DNA from: CBDCMJ01 sp965224325
GTDB lineage: Bacteria; Chloroflexota; Dehalococcoidia; Lucifugimonadales; UBA3495
Direction: 5' to 3'
Length of the DNA: 64,000 nucleotides
Assembly (NCBI GenBank): GCA_965224325.1
Contig: CBDCYT010000012.1
Location: forward strand, 186,001-250,000
Shown here piece after piece: positions 51,038 through 61,038 of this stretch. The notes under the pieces are model-generated. The model ran no database searches, was not told the DNA's origin, and saw nothing but the letters and a program-made list of their open reading frames with translations. Position numbers and translations under genes: made by a program. Numbering within the stretch: the first letter of the stretch is position 1; every line of letters starts with the position of its first letter.

Positions 51038-51247
51038 GCGCCGCTTTAACCCACGACCATTAGCTCATTCCCCGTTGCCGAACTTAGCGTGGGGAACGCT
51101 GGCGTTAGTTTCCGCCGACGGTTCAACCGCAGTGGCCTGGCGTCACACAATCATGGCGCGCCACTTAAACCCACGACCATTGGCTCATTCCTCGTTGCCG
51201 AATCCGGCGTCGGGGACGCTGGCGTCAGTTTCCGCCGACGGTTCCAA
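51038..51247. repeat. Duplicated ~90-bp segment covering the end of the trmI-like gene
   Basis: Units at about 51038-51126 and 51153-51246 share CACGACCATT, GCTCATTCC, GTTGCCGAA and TTTCCGCCGACGGTTC. The second unit contains the true last ~16 codons and stop of the tRNA methyltransferase; the first is a diverged copy that still encodes a similar tail and stop. Confidence 0.75.
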
Positions 51248-52057
51248 GCCAGGCGCCGTAGAGCCCGGCCTGGGCTGGCATCGCACCGCCGTGGTCAAAA
51301 ACCCGCTGTGGGCCACCATCCGGTGGTCGGGGCGCACACTACGCTTCGTGACGTGCCAGGAGCGTAAGAGAGTTTCCACCGTCTGCACTAATTGGAACCT
51401 GGTGTCTCGCTCCAGCTCCATTACCAATTGGTGTACCTGCAGGATTGTGGGCACGAAACTCAGCATTATGCCGCCCATCACCAAGGTATCCCCAATCGTC
51501 GCCACCGCCTCCCAGGGCTCCGGAACGTCCAACACCACCCTGTCTACCTCTCGTTCTTGAATGCCCTCGTAAATGTTGGCGAAGGTCACGGTGAGGTTCG
51601 AGGGATCCGGGATCAACGTTTCTACGTTGCGGAGCGCCTTCGGCGCCACCGACTCGTCTATCTCGTAGGTGATAACCCGGCCTTGAGGTCCTACGGCCCT
51701 CAGCAGCGCCGCGGTCAGCGCCCCTGAGCCCAGACCGCCTTCGACCACAGTGGCGCCGGGGAATATGTCGCCCAGGTTGGTTATGTTCCCCAAGTCTTTC
51801 GGATAAATTATTTGGGGGCCCCGGGGCATTTCGCGGACGAAATCTCCCAGGGTGGGACGCACTGCCAACAGCGTGTGACCCTTGTCGGTGCGGTGCCAAC
51901 CTCCCACGGTGTTATCAATAATCTGGTCATGGGCTAAGCGTCCGATGTGGCTGTGGAACGTTTGGCCGTGGCGCAGGATTTGCATGTACCGGCGCTCTTT
52001 TCGGTCCAACAACAGGGCGGGCTCACCTTCTCGAAAGTGGTTCTTGTCCGTGTTCAA
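51185..52057 (-). CDS. trmI: tRNA (adenine-N1)-methyltransferase, TrmI-like
   Basis: About 290 residues. An N-terminal beta-barrel part (EPALLLDRKERRYMQIL, then the QIIYPKDLGNI box) precedes the SAM loop VVEGGLGSGALTAALLRAVG and VVLDVPEPWEA. This is the m1A58-forming tRNA methyltransferase family. The start at TTG 52057 is a guess; the open frame extends to 52282 with unlikely sequence. The last ~30 residues are a low-complexity tail duplicated downstream. Confidence 0.8.
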   Translation of the reverse strand: MNTDKNHFREGEPALLLDRKERRYMQILRHGQTFHSHIGRLAHDQIIDNTVGGWHRTDKGHTLLAVRPTLGDFVREMPRGPQIIYPKDLGNITNLGDIFPGATVVEGGLGSGALTAALLRAVGPQGRVITYEIDESVAPKALRNVETLIPDPSNLTVTFANIYEGIQEREVDRVVLDVPEPWEAVATIGDTLVMGGIMLSFVPTILQVHQLVMELERDTRFQLVQTVETLLRSWHVTKRSVRPDHRMVAHSGFLTTAVRCQPRPGSTAPGLEPSAETDASVPDAGFGNEE

Positions 52058-52577
52058 AGTCGCCTTGCCTTTAAGGGAGTGAGATTTGTTTGCGCAGTGG
52101 CGCCGCTTTAGGGCGTCGCGGTTTGTTCCCCAATGCCGGGCGCCGCGCCGCCCAAGCGGGCCGTAGGATAACGAGCTTGTCTCATAAAGCTGAGTCCTCC
52201 AGGGTCCTACCTTTCTGGATTCCCGCTCCCCGATCGGGGCCGGGGACAAGCTTCGCGGGAATTGCGGGTTATTGAGCCACATTCAATACTGGTATAGGCA
52301 GTTAATAATAGTACCCCGTCAGGTTATGTCCGCCCAAAATCGTGAGTGGAGACTTCTGAGACAGGCTCATAACAGGTGGGCCTCCGAACTGGGGGCAGGG
52401 TTTGTGTAACATCCGCGCCGGGTATTGTACGCGATCTGCGGTTCATCAGGTACGCCAAAACCATCGTGAGGAAGGTAACATATGAGGCTAACTGCAAGTT
52501 GCCGTCAGGTTGCCGTCGAGCCATGCCCGTTACCCGGAGACGGACTTGCAACATCTCTATTGTGTGGTGAGTTGGAT
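52058..52577. other. Intergenic region with dispersed repeat fragments
   Basis: Holds a copy of the dispersed GGATTCCCGCTCCCCG repeat at about 52218-52265 (related to the array at 57172) and a solo end of the 149-bp MITE type at 52350-52368 (GAGCCTGTCTCAGAAGTCT on the minus strand, one mismatch). No gene is seen. Confidence 0.6.
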
Positions 52578-52976
52578 ATGAGGGCACGCCGCTTTACCTT
52601 GAAAGAAGCCAACGCCCAGTTGCCATGGCTGGAGGATGCCTTTGCCCGGCTGTCAACTTTCCGTGAAGAACATGCGCAACGGCAAGACGACCTGCTGGAA
52701 TTGCTGCGTGGCCGCGGAGGTAATGGCGCCTCCAGCCACGACCAGGAAATATCAGACCAGCGGCGGGCCGTCGAACGGTTGACCCGGCAGATCCGCGAGG
52801 AATTGCAGGAAATTGCCAACAGAGGAGTAATGGTGCGGGACGTGGGGCGCGGGCTGGTGGATTTTCCGTCCCGGAGAGAGGGGCGTGAGATTTGCTTATG
52901 TTGGCTGCGAGGCGAAGCTGAAATCGGCTATTGGCACGGCGCCGACGAGGGTTTCGCCTCGAGGAAGCCATTGTGA
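52578..52976 (+). CDS. DUF2203-family protein
   Basis: 132 residues: FTLKEANAQLPWLEDAFARL, a long charged helix, then GVMVRDVGRGLVDFPS and EICLCWLRGEAEIGYWHGADEGF, the conserved end of DUF2203. A small cytoplasmic protein of unknown function. The ATG at 52578 fits the family start. It converges on the aldehyde dehydrogenase gene six bases away. Confidence 0.8.
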   Translation: MRARRFTLKEANAQLPWLEDAFARLSTFREEHAQRQDDLLELLRGRGGNGASSHDQEISDQRRAVERLTRQIREELQEIANRGVMVRDVGRGLVDFPSRREGREICLCWLRGEAEIGYWHGADEGFASRKPL

Positions 52977-52982
52977 AACCGG

Positions 52983-54479
52983 CTAAATAAACCGCGCCTG
53001 TTGCCTGGCTGCGGCGGCGTGGTCGATGTACACGGTTATGACTTCGCTGAAAAAGTCTACCGCCTCGACTCCTTGTTCCCTCTGCCCGACCCCTGACGCT
53101 TTGAGACCGCCGAAGGGCAAATGCACCTCTCCCCCCAACGTGGGGGCATTCACGTGAACCATGCCGGCCTCCACGGTGTTTATGTACTCGAAGGCCTGGG
53201 TCAAGTCCTTGGTGTATATCGACGAAGAAAGCCCGAACTTGACGTTATTGGAAATCCGGATGGCTTCCTGCATGTCGGCTGCCTTGAACACCGTCAAAAC
53301 CGGGCCGAAAATCTCCTCCTGAGCTATGCGCATGTCCTGGCCCACGTCGGTGAAAATGGTGGGCTCAACGTAGTAGCCCTCATCGAAAATGCCGCCCTTG
53401 GGAAGGCCGCCGCCGTAGACCAAATTGGCCCCTTCTTCCGTCCCGATGCCTATGTATTCCGTCACTTTATCCAGCTGGTATTGGCTGGACAGTGGGGAAA
53501 CGTCCACGTCGGCATCCAGGCCGTTACCCAGCTTCAGCTTGCTGGTGCGATCGATCAACTGGTCCATAAACTCGTCGTAGATTGACTCCTCTACTATTAC
53601 GCGGCTGGTTGCAGTGCACCGCTGGCCGGTGGAGCCAAAGGCGCCCTGGACTATGCCTCCCAACGCCTTGTCTAAGTCGGCGTCCGCCAGCAAGATGACC
53701 GCGTTTTTCCCGCCCATCTCTGCCTGCACTTTCTTCAGCAACCCGGCGCTCTGGCTGTAGAGGCCGGTGCCGATTTCGGTGGAGCCGGTGAAGGAAATAG
53801 CTTGCACCTCAGGGCTTTCCACCAGCGCGTTGCCCACCACGGAGCCGGGACCGGTTATAAAATTCAACACTCCCGGTGGCAGGCCCGCCTCCTCGAACAC
53901 CTCCACGAGCTTGACGGCGCTCAGGGGCGTGCCGGAGGCCGGCTTGAAGACCAGAGTGTTGCCGCAAATCAGCGCTGGCGCGATCTTCCACGCCGGAATG
54001 GCGATGGGAAAGTTCCAGGGGGTGATTATCGCCACAACGCCCAACGGGCGGCGGACGGTATAGGCCACCGTGTTGGGCAACTCGGAAGGGGTGGTGTAGC
54101 CGAACATACGGCGGCCCTCACCGGCGGCGTACTCGATGATGTTCATCGCCCGGCGGACTTCACCTTGTGCGTCGGCCAAAGGCTTGCCTTCCTCTATGGT
54201 AATGGTGCGGGCGATTTCGTCACTGCGCCGCCGCATGATCTCCAGGGCGCGGAACAACACGCTGGCCCGGGCCGGCGCCGGCGTACCGGACCATCCCTCC
54301 AGGGCCACCTGGGCCGCGGCTGCGGCGTTTCTGGTGTCTTCAGCTCCTGAGAACTGAAAATGGCCAACCACGGTGCTCTTGCTGGCGGGGTTAGCTATAG
54401 CGTAGGTGTTGCCCGATTTCGACTCCACCCAATCGCCGCCCACATAGTTGTTGTAGGTCTTAACTTCGTTGGACGCCAT
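52983..54479 (-). CDS. NAD(P)-dependent aldehyde dehydrogenase
   Basis: 498 residues of the ALDH superfamily. Catalytic Asn156 (TPWNFP), general base Glu254 (AEMGGKNA) and nucleophile Cys288 (STGQRCTATSR) are visible, and the NAD-binding FTGSTEIG loop is present. Closest in character to alpha-ketoglutaric or succinic semialdehyde dehydrogenases, but the substrate is uncertain. The tail HAAAARQQARFI is normal for oligomerisation. Intact. Confidence 0.85.
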   Translation of the reverse strand: MASNEVKTYNNYVGGDWVESKSGNTYAIANPASKSTVVGHFQFSGAEDTRNAAAAAQVALEGWSGTPAPARASVLFRALEIMRRRSDEIARTITIEEGKPLADAQGEVRRAMNIIEYAAGEGRRMFGYTTPSELPNTVAYTVRRPLGVVAIITPWNFPIAIPAWKIAPALICGNTLVFKPASGTPLSAVKLVEVFEEAGLPPGVLNFITGPGSVVGNALVESPEVQAISFTGSTEIGTGLYSQSAGLLKKVQAEMGGKNAVILLADADLDKALGGIVQGAFGSTGQRCTATSRVIVEESIYDEFMDQLIDRTSKLKLGNGLDADVDVSPLSSQYQLDKVTEYIGIGTEEGANLVYGGGLPKGGIFDEGYYVEPTIFTDVGQDMRIAQEEIFGPVLTVFKAADMQEAIRISNNVKFGLSSSIYTKDLTQAFEYINTVEAGMVHVNAPTLGGEVHLPFGGLKASGVGQREQGVEAVDFFSEVITVYIDHAAAARQQARFI

Positions 54480-54713
54480 GATTCATCACCTCGGGCTTTT
54501 GGATTCTGCGCCAACCACGTGAGCCTTTATTTCAATAATTCCCGGCCTAAAACTCGCGTGCTGTAAACTAAGGGGCGGCTCACATTGCTGACCAATTGTT
54601 GAGCCGAGCCAGCATCCCTCTTCCGGAGTCACGAAATATTCGAGGAAGTTAAGCGCGATTGCTTAAGGCTCATCGCGGTCTGCTTCGAGTATTGGCCGTT
54701 CTCCAGGAGGGCA

Positions 54714-55163
54714 TCAAGCCGAAAATTCGATCCCCGCTCCGACGACCTCAATTTGCATGGAGCGAGCGTCGGGGGCGCTTTCGTCGAACGATATCCCCAA
54801 CGTGATGTTGATACCTTGGCACGCCTCGGGATTTCCGGGAACATCGAACCGGGCATCCAGGTTACTGTCTCGAAGATCTATGCCGCTATGTTCGGCGATG
54901 CGCCGCTCTCCATCGTACACTATCACTTCATGAACTTTGGCGTGGGACCGGGTGCGGAAACTCACCAAGGCCGATCCGACCCGCAAGGCGGCGCCGTCAA
55001 CCACGGTTGGTGTGGGCACGGGCAGGTGTATCCAGGTATTCTGGCCCGCCGAACCCTCGATGCGCACGAAGGGCCCAGTGTGCCGTACCGTAGTGATACG
55101 GTTGGGGTATTCAACTTGCATACTGGAACCGTGGACCCAGGAAGTGTACCTTCGGTCTGGCAT
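54714..55163 (-). CDS. DUF6623-like beta-sandwich protein
   Basis: 149 residues. The start at 55163 follows GGAGCG. The protein is beta-rich: SSMQVEYPNRITTVRHTGPF, NTWIHLPVPTPTVV, VIVYDGERRIAEHSGIDL, NITLGISFDE. The pattern resembles DUF6623 proteins, which I name with caution. No signal peptide. Bases 55164-55407 hold nothing recognisable. Confidence 0.55.
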   Translation of the reverse strand: MPDRRYTSWVHGSSMQVEYPNRITTVRHTGPFVRIEGSAGQNTWIHLPVPTPTVVDGAALRVGSALVSFRTRSHAKVHEVIVYDGERRIAEHSGIDLRDSNLDARFDVPGNPEACQGINITLGISFDESAPDARSMQIEVVGAGIEFSA

Positions 55164-55407
55164 ATGATCGCTCCGTTCGCGTCCCTGATGTAGGTCCCAA
55201 AGGCCGGAGACGCGCTTCGCCGTCCGGTGGCGCTGCTCCGGCGCCTTGACCCTGAGCCGGCATCCCACCCAGCGAGCTATTTGCCAGAGATTATAGCCGG
55301 TAAGGAAACGGCGGTACAGCGCACCGCTGAAAATTGGCTCTGCGATGCTGCGACCGCCACTGCGTAATTCCACGACCGTTTCCCCGGACAACCCCTGCCA
55401 AACCTGC

Positions 55408-56642
55408 TCAACCCGGAGCGTCGAGGTCCGGGCCATCGGGGGGGCCTTCCGGAGCTGGTGCGTCGGAAGGCGGACGGCTTCGTGTGGGGCGCGTGCCGCC
55501 AGCCGGCCGCTGGGGGCCGCCGGCCGGCCGGGCCGCCGTGGCGGCTTGGCGCATCACCGCTTCGGGGAGCATTTCGTCGGGGAACCGCAGAGTGCGGACG
55601 GGGTAGTTGATGACAATCCCTTCTTCCGCGAAGCGTTGCTGCAAGTCCCGGATCAACGCCGACTGCAACTCGAAGCTGGCCAAACGGTTGCGAGCCTGCA
55701 GGAACAGCCAGAATACAACATTTGAGTCGCCGAAAGACTCGAAGCCAAACCAGCCGCCGTACTCCTTGACGCCATGGGAGCCTGTGTTCAGCAGGTCCTC
55801 CATCACCTCCCTGGATATCGCCTCCACGTGCACGAGGTCGCTTTCGTAGCTTACCCCGCAGGTCAAGTACACGTTGACCGCAGGGGTCGGCTCCTGGTAA
55901 TTGGTGATTATCGTGTCGGCCAGCCTGGCGTTGGGAATCACCACGAGGTTGTTGCCCCAGGTGCGAATCCTTGTGCTGCGCCAGCTTACCTCCACCACAT
56001 ATCCGGCGACGCCGCCCTCCAGCTCAATGTAATCTCCAGTGGAGATGACTCCTTCGCTCATCACGTAGGTGCCGGCGAACAGGTTGGCCAGAGTGGGTTG
56101 TATCGCAAGGGCCACAGCCAACCCTGCCAAGCCCATTCCGGCGATCAGAGGGCTGATGTTGATGCTCAAAACGTCCAGGACCAACAGAAAGCCGATGGCG
56201 TATATGACGCCCACGGCCATCCGCCGCACCAGGGGAAGAAGCGCGGGTCGATGACGTTAGTCCGCTTCCCCGGATTAGCCTGGTGCCAGTCCAGCATGCG
56301 GGACACCACTCCGACGACCAAGCTAACGCCCAAGATGATGCCCAACGCCTGGGCTATATGATCGATCCATTGACGCTGAGACCCGGTAAGCTCCAGGGGT
56401 ATGGTCAACCCCAAGTAGAGACCGAGCACCCCGATTCCCGCGGTAACCGGCCGATTGAACGCTTGGACGATCTGGGAGTCTAGGTCGGTGGGAATATGGT
56501 GAGTCAGCTTTAAAGCCCCCGGCTGCAGCAGCTTGTTATATACCAACGCCGCCAGCAACGAGAGGAGGACGATGACCACGGCGGTGACCGGGTCCAGCCA
56601 AACCGGATCACCCAGTCCAAACCGGGCTAAAACGGAATTCAT
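55408..56642 (-). pseudogene. MscS-family mechanosensitive channel, frameshifted
   Basis: The N-terminal frame (56642 to ~56236) encodes three membrane helices (VVIVLLSLLAALVY, TAGIGVLGLYLGLTI, ALGIILGVSLVVGVV). After DPRFFP, one C is missing from a CCCC run, and the other frame continues with VRRMAVGVIYAIGFLL, the pore helix GLAGLAVALAIQPTLANLFAG and the MscS beta domain. Repaired, it would be ~411 residues with a Pro-rich tail. The lesion is in a homopolymer, so an assembly error is possible. Confidence 0.8.
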
Positions 56643-57171
56643 GCTTCGAGTCTACTCCTGCCAGGCAGAGCGCCCAGCCCAACGCCGGCCGCATACCTCC
56701 GGTACATTGCGCCAGACAACCTCCGGTCACACGGGGAGAGCCGCCTCCTGAAGGCACGGAAGCGACTAGGCAAAAACATCTGCAATTTGAAGGCCCTCGG
56801 GCGCCTCACGAAGACACGGGAACCTCCGGAAGCTAGCGCGCCCAAAGGAGACGGCTCCTGCGCCCTACCAACGCACACCAGGGTCTGGTCGTACGTGAGC
56901 AGGATACGAGCCAAAATTTGTTCGCCGGATGCGAGCGGATTTGGTGTTCATGCCAACGGGCGTAGAAGGCGCACGGCACTCCGGGGAGACACATGGATCG
57001 AGCACGACATCGCGGCGTCTATGATTGCGGAAATTATACCACCCGCGGTTTTTCCTTGAACTACCCGGCGCCTGCCAGGCGCTTGCCAGGACAGGGTCTT
57101 TAGTTTTCGCGACAACTCCTATTTTCCTATGCACTTTGGGCTTGTCCAATGGCAGTCCAACATCAAGAACG
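56643..57171. other. Intergenic region without a gene
   Basis: No supported coding region, RNA or repeat was seen before the tandem array at 57172. Confidence 0.5.
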
Positions 57172-57540
57172 TATGGATTCCCGTTTTCACGGGAATGACG
57201 GGGGGGTTGACGGGCATTCCTGCTCCCCGGTCGGGCCGGACGCGTGGATTCCCGTTTTCACGGGAATGACGGGGGGATGACGGGCATTCTTGCTCCCCGG
57301 TCGGGCCGGACGCGTGGATTCCCGTTTTCACGGGAATGACGGGGGGTTGACGGGCATTCCTGCTCCCCGGTCGGGCCGGACGCGTGGATTCCCGTTTTCA
57401 CGGGAATGACGGGGGGTTGACGGGCATTCCTGCTCCCCGGTCGGGCCGGACGCGTGGATTCCCGTTTTCACGGGAATGACGGGGGGATGACGGGCATTCC
57501 TGCTCCCCGGTCGGGGCGGACGCGTGGATTCCCGTCGCAC
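57172..57540. repeat. Tandem array of a 70-bp repeat
   Basis: Five near-identical units start at about 57172, 57242, 57312, 57382 and 57452, with a partial sixth at 57522. Each holds the palindrome GATTCCCGTTTTCACGGGAAT and CTCCCCGGTCGGGCCGGACG. Degenerate GTCATTCCCGC motifs continue to about 57760, and related copies occur at 52218 and 58081-58180. Confidence 0.9.
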
Positions 57541-57756
57541 CCCGTAGTTCCCGCCACGACCCGTCATTCCCTCCACACTCGTCATTTCCCCCCTGTCATT
57601 CCCGCTTTCGCGGGAATCCACGCGTTTGCCCCCGCCATTCTCGCCGCACCCAGCCATTCCCTGCCACACCGCCGCCACTCCCGCCACGGCTCGTCATTTC
57701 CGCAGCACCCCGTCGTTCCTGCCACACCCCGTCATTCCCGCGGAAGCGGGAATCTT

Positions 57757-58044
57757 TCACCCGACCTCGTTGTGCAGGTCTGTCCATCCCGGATTGACCT
57801 TTTCAATCAACTCAATTTTCCATGCCCGGTCCCATTTCTTGAGAGCCCTCTCCCTAGTGACCGCTCCGTACATGGCCTCATGCGCCTCGTACCAAACGAG
57901 CCTGTGAAGACGATATCCCTTCGTAAATCCTTCCACGAAGTCATTCTTGTGTTGCCAGACCCTCTGCGCCAAGTCCGACGTAACGCCGATGTAGAGAGTG
58001 CCCTTAGGCTTGCTCGCAAGAATGTAGACGCATGGCGTTTTCAT
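57757..58044 (-). CDS. GIY-YIG nuclease-domain protein
   Basis: 95 residues, the single-domain UPF0213-like type: VYILASKPKGTLYIGVTSDLAQRVWQH carries the two-strand GIY-YIG signature and Arg, and ERALKKWDRAWKIELIEKVNPGW contains the catalytic Glu helix. The starts at 58044 or 58053 are both possible. It is embedded in repeat sequence, with its 3' end next to a REP-like copy. Confidence 0.8.
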   Translation of the reverse strand: MKTPCVYILASKPKGTLYIGVTSDLAQRVWQHKNDFVEGFTKGYRLHRLVWYEAHEAMYGAVTRERALKKWDRAWKIELIEKVNPGWTDLHNEVG

Positions 58045-58303
58045 GTGTGGCATTTCCGGGTTCCTGCTCCCCGGTCGGGCCCGTGGATTCCCGCTTCCGC
58101 GGGAAAGACGGGTGAGCGACGGGATGGGTTCCCGCTCCCCGGTCGGGGTAGGGGACAAGCTTCGCGGGAATGACGGAAGGCGGGAATGGCGGGAACTATG
58201 CGAGCCAACCAAGAAAACGAAAAGCCCTGCCTGCCAGGAGACTACCGGGACAGTGCAACGTTAGCCAACTCACACTCTTAATTGCCGACGGCCCGCCTCC
58301 GAG

Positions 58304-59113
58304 TCAACCGGTAGGCGGCCTAAAATGTCCCCGCTCTAGCATTACCTCCACCAACCTGGGCAGCAATTCGCCGGACGCACCTCTCAACGTAAATTGGCAC
58401 CAAGCCGTTAGAGCGGTTTCACCGGGATTAACTTCAATGAGAATTGCGCCCCTTTCCCGCGCGATCAGGGGCAGCATGGCCGCAGGGTTGACCGTGCCGG
58501 AGGTCCCAATCAACAACATACAGTCACATTTTTCGGTCTGCTCCCTGCATTGCCGCAGTACGTTCGGCGGTATCGGTTCTCCGAACATCACGGTATCCAT
58601 CTTGAGCACACCGGAACAATCCGGGCAGGCCGGAGGCAGGATGTCCAATGGGACATCTTTCCTGAACGGGCGGATTCCGCAGGTGATGCAACGCAATCGG
58701 GTGCGGTTGCCGTGAATCTCCAGCGCCGCCTCGGCGCCGGCCTGGTGATGCAGGTTATCCACGTTTTGTGTGATGGCGCACTTCAACAGTCCAATACGCT
58801 CCAGTTCCACCAGTGAGTAGTGCCCCGCATTAGGGACTGCCCGGTCGACTGACCGCTTCATTTCATATATCGGATTGCCGGGCTCGACTTCGCTGCGCAG
58901 GCGGGACTCCCACCAGGCTTGGGGGTCCCTGCTGAACTCTTGATATGAGAGCAGGGGCGGCTCGCCGTGCTTGGTCCACAGGCCCCCCGCTCCCCGGTAG
59001 GGAGGGATACCACTCTCAACTGACAGCCCAGCGCCCACCAATGCTACTAAATATCTCGAACGCGCTATCACGTCCGCCGCTTCAGCCAACTTTTCTTGGA
59101 GGTCTCCAGTCAT
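58304..59113 (-). CDS. Sir2-family NAD-dependent protein deacylase
   Basis: 269 residues. NAD-binding GAGLS (27-31), TQNVDN (115-120), catalytic His134 (EIHG), zinc ligands Cys142, Cys145, Cys163 and Cys166, and GTSGTVNPAA are all present. It removes acyl groups from lysines. The stretch 59114-59270 before pcm has no gene. Confidence 0.85.
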   Translation of the reverse strand: MTGDLQEKLAEAADVIARSRYLVALVGAGLSVESGIPPYRGAGGLWTKHGEPPLLSYQEFSRDPQAWWESRLRSEVEPGNPIYEMKRSVDRAVPNAGHYSLVELERIGLLKCAITQNVDNLHHQAGAEAALEIHGNRTRLRCITCGIRPFRKDVPLDILPPACPDCSGVLKMDTVMFGEPIPPNVLRQCREQTEKCDCMLLIGTSGTVNPAAMLPLIARERGAILIEVNPGETALTAWCQFTLRGASGELLPRLVEVMLERGHFRPPTG

Positions 59114-59270
59114 GTGGATCTCTCGTTGCCCGGCATCAACCGGCCAATTAAATTAAAGATACTCGGTCCCTGACAAGACGTCGGGCTAATAGATCGGCTC
59201 TGTGCGGGCACACTTTTTTCAACGAATTGCGGGGACTGATCTCTACATTGGGGCGATAGCCGTTTTCCCG

Positions 59271-59924
59271 TCACTGGGCTTTGGGAAACGCCTCCCGGTC
59301 TATGAGGGGCACAAATCGGCACGAACCCATCATACGCACGGACAGCCCTTCGCCGGTGCGGACGGCGTACACTAGCTCCTGCCGTTCCAGCGTTCCTACC
59401 GGGATTATCATTCTCCCACCGACGGCCAGCTGGGATATCAGAGAGTCGGGGAGCTTGGGAGAAGCCGCGGCCACAATGATCGCATCAAAGGGGCCCAGGC
59501 TGGGGCAACCCAATTGCGGCCCGGCCTGGGCCACCGAGACGTTGGTGTGACCCAATGCCTCAAGCAACTTTTTAGCCCGCAAGGCCAAGCTGGGAATCAA
59601 CTCTACCGTAACCACTCTGCCTTGGGGCACTAGCAGCGAAAGTATAGCCGCTTGATATCCGCTTCCGGCACCTATTTCCAGAACTCTTTCATTTCTTCGA
59701 AGTCCCAGAGCCTCGAGCATGATTGCAACGATGTAGGGTTGGGAGATGGTCTGTCCTTCGCCGATGCCCAGGGGTAGGTTCAAGTAGGCTTTGTCGCGGG
59801 ACTCCGGCGGCACGAACAGTTCCCGCGGGACCTGCGCCATAGCCTTTATGACGGTTTCCGACCTGATATTGCGCCTGAGACTATCGAAAAGACGCTTCTT
59901 ATGCTTGGTTAGGTCTCTCTCCAT
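59271..59924 (-). CDS. pcm: Protein-L-isoaspartate O-methyltransferase
   Basis: 217 residues with the Pcm pattern: AMAQVPRELFVPP, GEGQTISQPYIVAIMLEAL, SAM motif VLEIGAGSGYQAAIL (81-95), and GGRMIIPVG. It repairs isoaspartyl residues in damaged proteins. Normal length and intact. Confidence 0.9.
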   Translation of the reverse strand: MERDLTKHKKRLFDSLRRNIRSETVIKAMAQVPRELFVPPESRDKAYLNLPLGIGEGQTISQPYIVAIMLEALGLRRNERVLEIGAGSGYQAAILSLLVPQGRVVTVELIPSLALRAKKLLEALGHTNVSVAQAGPQLGCPSLGPFDAIIVAAASPKLPDSLISQLAVGGRMIIPVGTLERQELVYAVRTGEGLSVRMMGSCRFVPLIDREAFPKAQ

Positions 59925-60168
59925 TCGCCGAATACCCCTTAAATCTCACTGTAGCACGGCGTCCGTTCCAAAACAACGCGTAGGTTACGCCGGGGTTTTG
60001 CCGCGCTTGAACGTTGCGCCGCCGCGTCCTCGGGTTTGTTTCAGAAGCGCCGGTCAGCTGCATTAATGGGCGCTTACCAAATGGACGGCCGCACCGGGCC
60101 GGGCCCCGTGCGGCAGAATGATGGCCTCCATGAATCAGCGGATCACTTCGTTGGTTATTAAGGCGATG

Positions 60169-60651
60169 CTACCCGCGGAATCTCTCTCGGATAAACCCAA
60201 ACATCCTGCCTACTCCGGTGTTCGCAAAATTCGCCGCCGCTCCCGCCGTTCCCAAGAGTTTCAAGACGGGGGATGCTGCGGCGACGTCTCCGGTCACATT
60301 GCGCAAGTATTCCGTAGTCTCTTTGAAGTTCTCCGCGGCCTTGGTTATGTGCGGGGCTGCTTCGGCGGCGTTCGCGGTGACGCGTTCGATATTTTCCGCC
60401 GCCTTGGTTATGTGCGGGGCCGCCTCAGCGGCGCTCTCGGTGACGCGTTCGATATTTTCCGCCGCCTTGGTTATGTGCGGGGCTGCTTCGGCGGCGCTCG
60501 CGATGACCTTTTCCAAGTGGCGCGCGGTCCGGCTCAGCGACGGAATCACCTTGGCAATCCCAATGGTCAAGGCGATACACAAAACGCCCCCTGCCGCCAT
60601 CAGTAATATGGCGACGATATCCCGCGCGACAGCTGCCGATCCAGAGTCCAT
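60169..60651 (-). CDS. Membrane-anchored protein with 22-residue repeats
   Basis: 160 residues: an N-terminal transmembrane helix (IVAILLMAAGGVLCIALTIG), then three near-identical 22-residue helical repeats containing AAEAAPHITKAAENIERVT, and a C-terminal GTAGAAANFANTG segment. The layout resembles DUF948-type or methyl-accepting-like coiled-coil proteins, but the function is unknown. The repeats are also nearly identical at DNA level (66 bp), which suggests recent expansion. Confidence 0.65.
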   Translation of the reverse strand: MDSGSAAVARDIVAILLMAAGGVLCIALTIGIAKVIPSLSRTARHLEKVIASAAEAAPHITKAAENIERVTESAAEAAPHITKAAENIERVTANAAEAAPHITKAAENFKETTEYLRNVTGDVAAASPVLKLLGTAGAAANFANTGVGRMFGFIRERFRG

Positions 60652-61009
60652 GTCTATCTGTGCCTCCTATCCCGTTTGTCTTCAGGTATGCCCAAATACT
60701 TCAGCAGAGCGGATGAGTCGAAGGGTTGGGTCTCAGAATTTCGGGGAAAGTGCCCGGACATACAAAGCGCCCGCCCCAGCCCGGCTTCCAGGCACGAAAA
60801 GGCGCGGGGCGCGTAGTTGAATGCACATCCACCATAAAAAGAGACGAACCGCCTCGTTGGAGCCGGCCGGGAAGCTGTCTATGATGTAAGTGCGTCATCA
60901 AACCCATGACCAACGCGGTGAAACTATTCATAAGGTTGCTCCAGCCTCACCGGAGCCCCCGCAATGATTCGGGCCGGTCTGGTGGTGAACTTGGGGCCAC
61001 CAGGCGTGA

Positions 61010-61038
61010 TTGACGTTGCTGGGGCGCCGTGCTAGGCT
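61010..61038 (+). promoter_or_regulatory. Possible promoter of the siroheme/hemC operon
   Basis: TTGACG (61010-61015), 17 bases, TAGGCT (61033-61038). The leader to the ATG at 61285 is ~240 bases. The rest of 60652-61284 has no gene. Confidence 0.4.

Noticed and set aside
57172..57241. Identity between the 70-bp tandem unit and the 70-bp palindromes at 15.4, 20.2 and 27.2 kb
   Set aside because: The lengths coincide, but the sequences are unrelated.
57172..57540. Regular 70-bp repeats resembling a CRISPR array
   Set aside because: The whole 70-bp unit repeats, with no variable spacers, and no cas genes are near. It is a tandem repeat.
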